A stretch of DNA of 64,000 bases from Desmodesmus armatus. Its lineage: Eukaryota; Chlorophyta; Chlorophyceae; Sphaeropleales; Scenedesmaceae. Made by a program: the position numbers and the translations under genes. Shown here in pieces: positions 35,901 through 46,761 of the stretch (positions within the stretch are counted from its first letter, which is position 1; every line of letters starts with the position of its first letter). Under the pieces are notes generated by a model. That model saw only the letters and a program-made list of their open reading frames with translations. It had not been told where the DNA came from and made no database searches. Where the stretch lies: positions 248,001-312,000 of the forward strand of contig VIIQ02000574.1 in NCBI GenBank assembly GCA_007449985.2, read 5' to 3'.

Positions 35901-37910
35901 CCATGCAAGAATGCCAAGAGTGTGCCCGCACACTAAGGCACACACCTGTTCGCTCAAGGCAGCACGTGCCAGCAGCATGTTCTTGCTTGCGTTTGCCTTG
36001 CGATGAAGTGTTGCGTTTCATCTCACAGCAGTACATCCTGCGCTGTATGAGCTTTCATGGCAATGGTCAGGCTCAGCCCTGGCCCAGTGAAATGCTGACA
36101 GAAAGTGCTAGCCACCTGCTAGTCAGGCAATTTCACTAGCAGTAGAAGCTGGTCTGGCATCGTCTGGCTAGCTGGTGACCGGTTGTTGTGCTGGTGTTTC
36201 ATGTGGTGTGTGCAGGTGCTGACACGCATCCGCGGCTTTGCTGCCATGAACAAGCTGAAGAAGGAGGCTCTCAAGGTGATTGCTGCCAACCTGCCTGCCG
36301 AGGAGATTGTGGGGCTGAGGGAGATGTTTGAGGCCATGGACAAGGACGGCAGGTGAGGCAGCGTATGAGCGAGGGGTGTTGGACATGCCATACAGTGGAG
36401 CATACACGTGTAGCTAGCAGGTAGCGCACATGCCAATCGCTTTCAAGCATGTGTGCTGAGACACGTGCCCAAGCTGGCAGGATTCGGCTTGCTTTGTTGC
36501 AACCCGTTGCAGGTCCTCCAGTCATCGCTGCATGTATTGCTGTAATCACACATCACAGAATTGTGCAACAGTAATCACACATCACAAAATTGTGCAACAT
36601 GCACCACAGCAAAGCCTCTCTTACGCTATGCCTAAGGACAGCCGCCCACAGGCTGCCCACTACAGGCACCGCTCAACTGCAGCATCACGGCTAGCCTGTC
36701 AATGAATTACATCATTCCTGTTGACGTGCTGTCTGTGCGTGTACCATCTGTGTGCAGCGGCACCATCACTGTTGATGAGATGCGTGAGGGCCTGCGCTCC
36801 AAGGACACCAAGATCCCAGAGGCTGAGCTGGAGCTGATCATGGCCAACGCTGACGTGAACGGTGACGGCAAGGTGGACTATGAGGAGTTCCTGGCGGCCA
36901 CCATGCACCTGGGCAAGCTGGAGAGGGAGGAACACCTCTACAAGGCATTCAAGGTACGGCAGGACCTGGCATATGGTTGTGGTGCGCCAGGCGGCGGCAC
37001 CAGTGTCGCTTAGTGGGTGTCAGCATGAGCGCTGCTCTGTAAAAGCAGCTTTGAGGTTGTTCCCAGCCTGGGTAGTACCAGGCCAAAAGTACCTGGTAGC
37101 AATCCGAACATGTTGGCAGAGAGTGGCCGCTGACAGACAGGTTTGCAGTGCACTGAAAACATGTCTGTCAGCGGCCACTCTCTGCCAACATGTTCGTATT
37201 GCTACCAGGTACATTTGGTTTGGGACAGGATCTTGCAGTAGTTGGCGCATGCACAGCAAGCATCGGCTGCCCCACAAATATCCGACGAGGGCGTACGTAG
37301 CTGCATCTCACCATAAATTGACCATCGCACATGACACACGTGTGCGTGTCCTGCAGTTCTTTGACAAGGATGACAGTGGCTACATCACAGTGGACGAGCT
37401 GCAGTCAGCCCTCAAGGAGCATGGTGATGCAGCAGTGGTGGCAGCACACATCAACGAAATATTGTCAGATGTGGACAAGGACAAGGTGGGCGCCGCAGTC
37501 TGATGCTGCAGTTGCCGCAGTGGGTGCCGGAAGTTATAATGACTCATGAATTTGGCCTATCACAGCAGCCGCATACGGTGCATTGCGGCTTGCATCCTCA
37601 TTGCTTGCCGGCTTGCAGCTGGACGCTATGGAGTTCTCAGGGGGGGGGAGTGGGTGGTTTGCTGCTGTAACTGCTTCGCTGTGGGGATCACGCTTCAGGT
37701 CCCGGCGTGCATGGACTGCTGCAAGCATTTAATGATGCAGCCAACTCAGCCTGTGTTCTGACCGTGCTGTGCTGTGCTCTGCAGGATGGCCGCATTGATT
37801 ACGCGGAGTTCTGTGCGATGATGCGCCAGGGCAATGACGATGTGATGAAGTCGTCGGCAGCACTCAAAACAGGGATCATCGGTGTGAAGCAGCCGCGCAT
37901 CACCTCCTGA
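33000..37910 (+). CDS. CDPK: calcium-dependent protein kinase (CDPK)
   Basis: Eleven exons: 33000-33116, 33221-33318, 33416-33599, 34126-34275, 34634-34816, 35125-35307, 35697-35816, 36216-36352, 36758-36953, 37357-37485 and 37785-37910; 1623 nt (540 aa plus stop), the family length. MGNCFSS carries an N-myristoylation glycine and a palmitoylatable Cys4, so membrane attachment is likely. Kinase: GKGQFGTT loop, LACKSI lysine, [13 protein letters not shown] catalytic loop, [19 protein letters not shown]. Autoinhibitory junction: [25 protein letters not shown] segment. Four EF-hands all keep their acidic ligands: [36 protein letters not shown] and [14 protein letters not shown]. Ca2+ binding to these relieves autoinhibition and allows Ser/Thr phosphorylation. 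Exon 2 begins with a CAG-repeat-encoded Ala run. Intron 9 contains a 136-bp inverted repeat. Confidence 0.96.
33219..33240 (+). repeat. (CAG)n at a splice acceptor
   Basis: The acceptor CAG of CDPK intron 1 is the first unit of a CAG run, read as a short poly-Ala in exon 2. Each unit is itself a possible 3' splice site. Confidence 0.8.
36557..36600. repeat. short tandem repeat in CDPK intron 8
   Basis: The unit GTAATCACACATCACA followed by RAATTGTGCAACA occurs twice in tandem with one substitution. Confidence 0.8.
37083..37218. repeat. 136-bp near-perfect inverted repeat (hairpin) in CDPK intron 9
   Basis: Left arm 37083-37139 and right arm 37162-37218 are each 57 nt and differ at two positions when one is reverse-complemented. 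The 22 nt between them are also largely self-complementary around CAGTGCACTG, so the fold-back runs almost to its centre. It contains no ORF of its own. It lies fully inside the intron between exons ending 36953 and starting 37357. It could be a small-RNA precursor, a fold-back/MITE-type insertion, or a recent palindromic duplication. Confidence 0.93.
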
Positions 37911-39385
37911 GCACAAGGCAAGGAGCTGTGACGGGCTGCGTCACACCCCGACACCTGCCTTGAGTGTTGCTGGCGCCTTGGACAGGTGCAGTCATGGCGC
38001 TTGGCGTTTGTTAAGGGCTCAGCAACCGTGCCACTCCCTGGTGGCGGGTCTGTCATGTATGAGACCCGGGGTTGAAGTTTGTTGCATGGAAATGTGACTG
38101 TGTCCTTGTCCGTCAAAGGGTTTGCGCTGTTGGTATGTTGCCGTGTTGGGTCAATCATTTGTCTTTACTGGGCCTGGGGTGCCTTGCAAGTGCGTCATGT
38201 CACTGTTGCAAGTCTTTGCTTGCCAGCCATGACCAGGGTTGTCTGTCCAGATGGCCGTGACCAGGGTTGTCTGTTCAGATGGACTTGGACTACAGATGGC
38301 TCTTGTTGCACAGCACTTGGAACCAAAGCACACTTATCAATATGCACTTACTGGGACGGGGATGGGATCCGTGCATCATGCACGTAGTACGGTACTACGG
38401 AGGGGTGAACATGGGGTTTTTGACCAGTGACACCAAATGGCTTACAGGTGTGCCGCACTGCAGCTTTTCGTGGGTGTTTCAGCTTGAGGCACACACTCAT
38501 GTGCGCCACACAGAATGGCACTCTCCATGCGTCACTGGACGGGTAGCGCTGGTGCGATGGTGCAAAGGCAGAAGTACAGACAGTGCTGCCATCCATGTGG
38601 CCATTGCTTTGCCCATAGGGCGGGCGTTGCTGTGCTTACAAGGGTTTGGTGCTGCCCTCAGGAGTTGTTTCTGTATGGCATGCTTAGTACCTTGTACTGG
38701 CCACCCCAGTGCGCCAGTGCAATGTGTATCTGGGGTTTCTGGGCTGCAACAGCATGTGTGGGCCTGGTACCGGCTGGGGCCTCGGGCTGGGATTGTTGAT
38801 GGCTCTTGTGCATCTGTGGCTGGCAAACAATTGCGCATGCTGTCACATGCGCATGCTGTCACATGCGCAATTGCGTGCAGCTTTTGTGGCGCGTGTGTTT
38901 GCTCAGTTGCAGGGTTGGGACATGTCGTATGATGCAACACACCGCGCCCTGGATGGCCTTGTGGCCTGTCGTTGCACTTACTGAGTGGGTGTCTGCTGTG
39001 GAATGCAGCGTGGCAACTACATATCACCTTTGCAACAATACAGAACCAACACAAGCCTCACTAAGACTTGCACCAGTCAGACTTAACCTTCAAAACCTTA
39101 GACTGAACCCTCCACGTCCAATGTTTTGATCAGAGACTCTGGTGACCTAAACCGCGTGTGCAAGCAGGCTGTCCGTCCTTGTGCAAGCAGGAAACTTGGG
39201 GAGTGGGATCAAGAAATACTTTGTTGGGTTCAAGGGAAACAGTCCACCTGAGTTGATGCACTAGCAGAGGGTCTGCACTGCAGTTGAGGTCAGGCCAGTT
39301 GTGAAGGAGGCACCCTCAGGCCTACTGACCTTGTTTTCGTGTTGTTCAGTATCTTTCAATTACCCTCTGCAACAAGTTGTCCGTC
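37911..39385. other. intergenic between CDPK and VPS35
   Basis: 1.47 kb with the CDPK 3'UTR and the VPS35 promoter. It contains a two-copy direct repeat (GACCAGGGTTGTCTGT..CAGATGG, 38231-38282) and, at 38829-38872, alternating CATGCGCATG and CTGTCA words forming a near-palindrome. A long plus ORF (38267-38932) has no recognisable motif. Confidence 0.5.
38829..38872. repeat. palindromic tandem repeat
   Basis: The sequence starts ATTGCGCATG and ends CATGCGCAAT, with two CTGTCA spacers flanking a central CATGCGCATG. The ends are exact inverted copies and the unit is a 16-nt tandem repeat. Confidence 0.8.
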
Positions 39386-42300
39386 ATGGTACGTGGACCA
39401 ACACAGGGGAAGATGCATTTCAGCAGCTGATCTCATCTCCAGCAGCTGAACTCCCACTCGCTCTGTCGATACAGGTGGACTCCAACCCCTTTCCCGTATC
39501 TGAAGAACAGGTGTGTTCAAGATATGATTTTGAACGCTGTGTACTGCCCTTGCTTTGGTCCTTCTTGGGGGTGGTCCCAGTTGATCTGACATGCCTTTTT
39601 CCTTTCTGCTGCAGCAACGCTTTCTGAAGGAGGCCCAGAACTCGGTAAAGAAGAATGCATACTTCATGCGCAAGGCCATGGTGAGTTCTGGTCAGTGTGA
39701 TCGTGCAGTCAGCACCAGCTGAGGACGTGGCCCACTGCAGTGCTGAGCTGGAATGCTGTTGCACCCCCAGGATGAGGACAACTTGCGGGAGGCCCTCAGA
39801 TACTCTGCAGCTATGCTTGGGGAGCTGCGCACATCATACCTGGCGCCTCAAAAGTACTACGAGCTGTACATGCAAGTGTTTGATGAGCTGGGCAACCTGG
39901 AGGTGCGCAAGATGGGGCTGGTTGGATGGTGCCAGCCCTTTTGCTTCAAAAATAACATGACACACTTGCAAGGCAGCAGGCAGTCACTAATTGCCTACAC
40001 ACCAGCAGTCAGTCAACCAGTCAGTCCCCGGGAGCAGTGAGGGGAGGTGCAGGGCAGATGCAGGTGTGGCGCAGAGACTGCCAAGGTATGTGAGGGAGTG
40101 GTCCTCAGTGGTGTCGCCCGTCCTACTGTGTGTCTTGTGCAGGCATACTTTGCTGATGAGCAAAGCAAGGGTCGTACCCTGTCAGAGCTGTACGAGCTGG
40201 TGCAGCATGCTGGCAATGTGCTACCGCGCTTGTGAGTGCAGAGCTACAGCCAGACTATCAGCAGCACACGGCATGACAGTGTTGCAAAAACCCACGAGCC
40301 GGCAGCTACTGGGGTGTTTGCAGCTTGCAACAGATGGCTTGCAGAAGTGCACAAGGAGCAACATCAGTGGCTGCGCATCTGTTGGTGTGTGTCTGCAGCA
40401 GTTGGTGCAGCCAGCCCATCTATTGTCACACCACCACCACCACCACCACCAACAACAACAACAGCAACCCGCACACTCAATTATTACTGGATGCTGCCAA
40501 TGCCTGCACAGGTATCTGATGGTTGCTGTGGGCTGCCTGTACATCAAAAGCAGCAGCAGCAAAAGCCGGGACATCCTGAAGGACCTGGTAGAGATGACCA
40601 AGGGGGTGCAGCACCCCACACGCGGCCTGTTCCTGCGCGCATACCTCTGCCAGCGCAGTAGGGGCCTGCTGCCTGACACAGGTGATAGTGGCTTGTATTC
40701 TGTGATGGTGTAAGGCAATCTTGTGCAGCGGTGGGGAGAGCACTCTGGCAAAGGCGGCAACGCATCATATGTGACGGCCCCTACTTGCACACGCAGACAC
40801 ACCGCTTGTTCATCTCTTAAGTGTGCCCCTCCCCCCTCCCCCCTCCCCCCCACCCCCACCCCACCCCACCCCCACCCCACCTGCACTTCCAGCCTCCACG
40901 CACAACTCGACTGCGATGCCATGTAATTGTTGAGTCAAGTCATGTGTCAACACACATCCCACCCTGATGTGTTTGTGCACGACCACTCTGCACAGGCTCT
41001 GCCTTTGAGGGTGAGGGCGGGGACATCCACGATGCCGTGGACTTCCTGCTGACCAACTTCATAGAGATGAACAAGCTGTGGGTGCGCATGCAGCACCAGG
41101 GGGCAGCAAGGGACAGGGAGAAGAGGGAGAAGGAGCGCCAGCAGCTGCAGGTGCGGTGTTTGAGATGTGGAGGCAGGGGGCAGGGACAAACAGTGGGTGA
41201 CACATGTGACGGGCATGATGGTGTGCAGAGGGATGCAGGGGCGGTGCAGTACAGCAGGTTCAGCACAGCCACGCGATGCAATGCAGTGCGCAGCAGCTGC
41301 ACGTTTGGCCAACAATGAAGTCTGTCATGTCTTGCGTGCATCACCCCCCCCCCCTGGCAGTGCACTGCAGTGGCGAGGCAGCCTGCTGCACGTCCAGCAA
41401 TAGCTCTAGCAGGCTGGTTTGTCTAACTGTTGTTCAACCCGTTCACCAATGTATTGCCTGCCCCATGCTGCTGTTATGCTGCTCTGCAGGACCTTGTGGG
41501 CAAGAACTTGACCTACATCAGCCAGCTGGACGGCCTCACTTTTGACCTGTACAGCCACTCGGTGCTGCCCCGCCTGCTGGAGCAGGTGACCCCCCCTTCC
41601 CCCGCACCCCCCGGGGTGATGAACCACGCTGGCCGCACAGCGGCAGGGATGCATCCCGTGGCTCCTGCCTGCTATATGGCACTTGCCGTCAGACATGTAG
41701 TGTGGCTTTGTGTAACGGGTATGGTTGTGACTTCGCCGCTGGGGTATGTGTGCACAAGGCCTGCAGGCTGGGTAAGGCTGATGTTGCCCACTATCGGTGT
41801 ACCAACAGAGGTGATGTCTGTGTGCATGTTGCAGGTTGTGTCGTGCAAGGATGAGCTGGCGCAGCAGTACCTGATGCAGTGCATCATCCAGGGCTTCCCT
41901 GATGCCTTCCACCTGGGCACACTGGATGCGCTGCTGGGTGCACTGCCTGAGCTGCAGCCGGGGGTGCGCCTGCACGCAGTCATGGCCAGCCTCATGGACA
42001 GGCTTGCGCGGTGAGCTGGGCGCCCCATGTGCTGGGGCTGCAATGCATCAACAGCTGCACAGCGGAGTGCAGGCCAACATCGTGACCATGAACAGCAGGG
42101 GCTTGAGCCCATGGCCAAGGTTTTACCTCAGGGGGACATGCATGTGCCTGCATTTTTCAGGCCGCAGCGTGCCTTATCCTTCTGCAAGTCAACTTGCAAG
42201 CTTCAGCGTTGCTGCTGTCGTTGCTGCCACCGCTGCCGCTGCTGCTGTGCCGGCTGCTGCTGTATTGTGTCTCATGCTGGCCTGGTATCCTGCAGCTACG

Positions 42301-45300
42301 CCGCCTCTGAGCCCGGAGTGGTGCAGCAGCTGCTGGAGCGGCATGCGTTTGAGAAGTTTGTTGAGAGCATCAACAAGGTGGCTGAGCTGCACGGCGACAT
42401 TGCTGCCATCAGCCTGGTGGAGATGTATGTGGCCCTCATGCGCTTCACTGACAGCGTACACCCGGACAAGCTGTCAAACGTCAACAGGGTGCTGGGCGCG
42501 TGTCAGAGAGGCCTGGCCGGCAAGTGAGTGTGCGTGGTAGAGGGGTGGTGAAGTCTGGTGCGTGCTCAATTCAAGCTGGTGCCGTATGCCCTTTATGTAC
42601 TGCAATCTGGTGTGAATGACGGCTGGGTGTGGCAAGCCCCCAGACAGAGCCCCAGGCATGCAACAGCCCCTCCCATGATGCCAGTGGGTTTTGGTGTGGT
42701 GTTGGTGCTGTTGCTGGTGGTGTGTTTGTGAGGGGTTGAGCCAGTGTCAACTTGGCCTCGCAACTCAGTGGTAATTCTGAATTCAGCACTGTCATGGAGG
42801 CACATGCATCACTTGGGGCTGCAGATTGCACACGCTAGCTGCAGCCAGCTTACCCTCCTGGGATGCCCCTTTCCCTTCCGACGGCCCCGCTGCTCCTGCT
42901 GCTGCTGCTGCTGCTGCTGCTGGCTTTTGGCTGGTGCCCCAGGGGCCTGGGTGGTGACATGAAGGCTGAGAAGCAGCTGGTGGCCCTGCTCAGCATGCCC
43001 CTGGGCAGCCGTGACGCTGTCACAGTGCTGTCCCTGGACCAGTACCCTCCCCTCATGAGCCTGCTGTCCCGCCGGACACACAAAGACATGGCACTCAAAG
43101 TGGTGCAGACGGTGCTGGCACAGGTAGGACAGCGGGCCCGTGGCAAATACAGCATGGCAGGGGTTGTGGGTGAAAGTGGGCGCAGGGCCATGCAGTAGTG
43201 TGTTGACACATGAGTTGCATGTGTGCTTTATGTGCCAACAACCACATGGCCTGGTGGGCTGATGTGGGACGGGTAGCAGGGATTGGGTGAATGTCGGAGC
43301 GGGGTTATCAGTAGTGTTGGTCCATTGGCAACTACTGCCACCTGGAGACCCCTAGATGAGGTTGGCATCAGCTGCTGAGTTGTACAGCTGACGTTCACCT
43401 GGCAGCATCAGGGGACTGCTGCTGTACGGTGGCGGCAGTGGCAATCCAGCACAGCTGTAGCAGCTTGGGTTGAACTTGTGCTGTGCCATGCTGCGCTGCC
43501 TGTGATGTTGCAGGGCACCACCATTGGCAGCCTTGACAGTGTTGAGATGTTTAAGTTTATCAAGCCCCTGGTGGAGGAAGGGGAGGATGATGACGACATG
43601 GACGAGGAGGTGAGAGGATGCCTCTGCATTTCCTCTTGGGTGCCCTTGTGTGTCTTTGTACTAAGGATACTGGGCAGGTGTGCTTCAGCAAATACTTGTG
43701 TTGCAGGGAGGGACATATGACTGGCAGGTGGCGGCTTGGGTGATTGTATTGCTTTGCTTATGTCCGGGCCTTGGTCTGCCAGTCACACGCCTCTTCCTTG
43801 CAGCACAAGGGGTTGCTGTTACAGCCCCAAATGCATCCACCACGACCCCGGCCGCTGGAACGCTTGTATGGGCATGTTAGTGCACTGAGGTGACGGGGCC
43901 TTCACTTAGGTAATTGTGCAGTGTCTGGTGACGGGGTGCTGTTATACTTCCCTTTTGTTGCGCAGGGCAGTTTGCATCAAACCTACCACATGCCCCATCA
44001 GCAAAGTGTCTGTATTTTGCAAAATGGAGCAAAACCAGGCAATACACCCGCACATGACACTGTCATCAGGTGTACATGGCATGAGTGCTGCAGTGGGATA
44101 ACAGGTCGCACCCTCCCCCTCTGCCCCCCTCCTCCCCGCAGGACATTGAGGAGGAGCAGGTGATGGTAGCCCGCATGCTGCACCAGCTGACCTGCGACGA
44201 CCTGCAGCTGCAGTTTGCAATCCTGCGCGCGGCACGCGTCCACCTGGAGACGGGCGGCCCAGCACGCATGCGCCACACGCTGCCTGCACTGGCCTTCTGC
44301 GCCCTCAAGGCCCTAAGGCGCCTGCTGCCGGCACAAGCGGCACCTCCAGCAGATGGGGAGGAGGCCGCCGCGGGTGAGGACGGCGCGGCAGCTGCGGCGG
44401 CGGCTGGTGCTGCTGCAGCAGCAGCAGCAGGGGAAGAGGTGCTTACAGCAGAGTCTGCGCTTCAGTGGCTGCTGGAGGTGGCGCTGCAGCTGGCTGAGGT
44501 GCCTGCGCCCATGCCTGCGCTGCGGCTGCTGCTGGTGTGTGCGCATGTCAGTAGCGAGGAAGCTGGCCTGGAGATGCTGGCGTACGAGTTCTTTGAGCAG
44601 GTAGGGAGGTTGGAGCAGCATGCACACGGGCAGCTCCTGGCCAGTGCTGCACTGCCTGGTGGATAGGCACACGGCTGAGAACAGACTCCCCACAGCATGT
44701 ACAGCATAGGCAGCAAACTGTTCACGGGAGGCAAAGAGCCATGGGACCTGCTTGTAATGCTTGGCGGCTCAGCAGCGTCCAGATGTTGCTTCGTTCACTC
44801 AACCACATCAAAAAACCCCGTATACCATACAGGTCTGAATGCGGAGCAGTCTTTGGCTGCAACGCGTCGTCAATGTTTGAATGAACTTGTCTAATCTCGC
44901 TGTTGCCGCACGCCTGCTGCTGCTACCAGGCCTTCACGCTGTATGAGGAGTCCGTGGCAGACTCGCGGCACAAGATCACCGCCCTGCATGCCATCGTGGG
45001 CACGCTGCACCGCTGCTACGTGTTCAGCCCCGATAACCGCGACGCGCTCACGCAGTCTGTCACCAGCTACGCAGCCAAGCTGCTCAAGCGCGCAGACCAG
45101 TGCCGTGCAGCGTGCGCAGCGTCACACCTCGCCTGGCAGGACACGCCGCCTGTGCTGGCAGCGGGTGCTGAGGATGACGCTGGGGCCGCTGCTGCCACTG
45201 CTGCTGCTGCTGCTGCCGCCCGGCAGCCGCCGGTGCGTGATGCGCAGAAGGTGATGGCAGGGCTGAAGCGTGCCCTCAAGGTCGTGGCGGCGGCCAAGCA

Positions 45301-45622
45301 GCAGCGTGCAGCGAGCGCCCGTGTTGGCAGCAAGGGCCGCGCGGGTGGGGGGCAGCACCTGCCGCTGTATGTGGAGATAGTCAACCACTACCTGTACTAC
45401 CTTTCCAAGGGTGTTGAGAGCATGAGCACTGGGGTGGTGCAGCAGCTGCTGGAGCTGGTGGCCAGCGAGTTGGCGCAGCATGAGGCAGATATAGACGCAG
45501 ATACAAGGGCGTACTGGGAGGCCACCAAGCGGCACATCCAGCACCAGAAGCACCAGCCCAAGGGGGTGGCGGCGGACGGGGAAGATTTGCAGCAGGACAA
45601 GTATGGGGCCCTGCAGATCTGA
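39386..45622 (+). CDS. VPS35: VPS35, retromer core subunit
   Basis: Fourteen exons: 39386-39388, 39475-39510, 39615-39680, 39771-39902, 40143-40231, 40512-40681, 40996-41150, 41490-41585, 41835-42010, 42296-42523, 42943-43123, 43514-43609, 44142-44600 and 44930-45622; 2580 nt (859 aa plus stop). VPS35 is the alpha-solenoid scaffold of retromer, which recycles cargo receptors from endosomes. Diagnostic segments: [20 protein letters not shown], the VPS26-binding [51 protein letters not shown]-like [10 protein letters not shown] and [14 protein letters not shown]. The C-terminal half is the typical helical solenoid, with lineage-specific Ala/Glu insertions in exons 13 and 14. Length exceeds plant VPS35 by about 70 residues because of these. 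The first exon would be just the ATG, split from exon 2 by an intron; this start is inferred from the ATG-GTACGT donor. Confidence 0.95.
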
Positions 45623-46761
45623 GTGTTGTTGTGTTCTGAGCAAAGCCAGTTCTCAACCTGTGTACATACAACCTCTTCTGGCAGAGACTGCTGCCCCTCT
45701 TGGGGGATAATGATGTGGTCACCACCGGGACTAATTGTGCATGGCAGTTAGCGCAGTGGTTGGTTGCATGTGGCCCGTATCCCATGTTTTGGGTGAGACA
45801 CTTGAACGAAGGATAGTTCTGTAATGTTTGTAAATCCTGGGTTTGTCCTGTGTCATCTCACACAGGCCCTCACATGCTCACAGTATCAGATCAAGCTGAT
45901 GATCAACACTTACTAATCAACCAGGGAGACAGGCCCGGATGCGACAGACAGGCAAGGTACTTTTTGCTACACAATCAACGATCCTGCGGCCTCGCAGTGG
46001 GAAATTGCTTCCTGCATCAGCCTGCATCACACCTTTTGTTCACCCTCACCCATGACAACCGGTCATCACCACCAAGCCTGCTTGTCGCATCAGCGAGGCA
46101 TGTAGGCAGATTTTCAAGAAAGCAAACGCACAGACAGACAGAGGGGCAGTCGGAGAAAGCAGCAGGAATTTATCGCCTCAGCCTGCATACACAGAGATCG
46201 TGAGGGCTTCGTCCTTTTCAGACTGTGAAACGCTCGAATTTGCAGACGTTTCAGTCCGTTGCTGCCCAGGCCATCCTGCACGGGCACGGTGAGGACACTG
46301 GGGACATAGACCAGTCTGGGGCCACCGTGCGCTGCTCGTGCGTTGATTTAGCGTTGGGGTCGGGTATTTCAAAGCCTGTGGAGTACTTTCCAGCTGCAAG
46401 CAGCATTCGGCTGTGGTGGGGAAGTGATGGCATGGGCAAAGTTGCTGCACAGACTCGCTGTCGCCGCGACTGTCGCTCATGCCGTGCCCCTGCAGCAGGG
46501 CCTTTCTTGCATCGCATGGCAGCGGCCCCCCTTCGCAGAAGTTGGCATACTGCTGTTCTCCACCTCGGGTCGCCAGGGCCCGTTCCTTGCCGCTGTGTTG
46601 CATCGCATCAGCCTTCATGGCTTCCTGTGGGCAGCTTCAGTATGCACGTCAGCCTGCAGGCCTCGTCCACCTCAGGCTGAAACCTCTGTACAGCTGCTGA
46701 TCAGCCTGTTGCTGTTGGGTGTGTGGTGGTGATGCAGGTGGGAGTGGGCTGCCCCCGTGTC
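45623..46761. other. intergenic between VPS35 and the Gln-rich gene
   Basis: 1.14 kb with the VPS35 3'UTR (TGTAA words at 45820 and 45829) and the promoter or 5' exon of the next gene. The stretch 46225-46730 is open in several frames and GC-rich; it may be a 5'UTR or first exon that I could not join. Confidence 0.4.
45829..45833 (+). terminator. candidate polyadenylation signal of VPS35
   Basis: TGTAA about 210 nt after the stop, with another at 45820-45824. Confidence 0.45.

Noticed and set aside
38267..38932. 221-codon plus-strand ORF between CDPK and VPS35
   Set aside because: No motif, no splice support, codon use unlike neighbouring exons, and it spans short direct repeats; open by chance.
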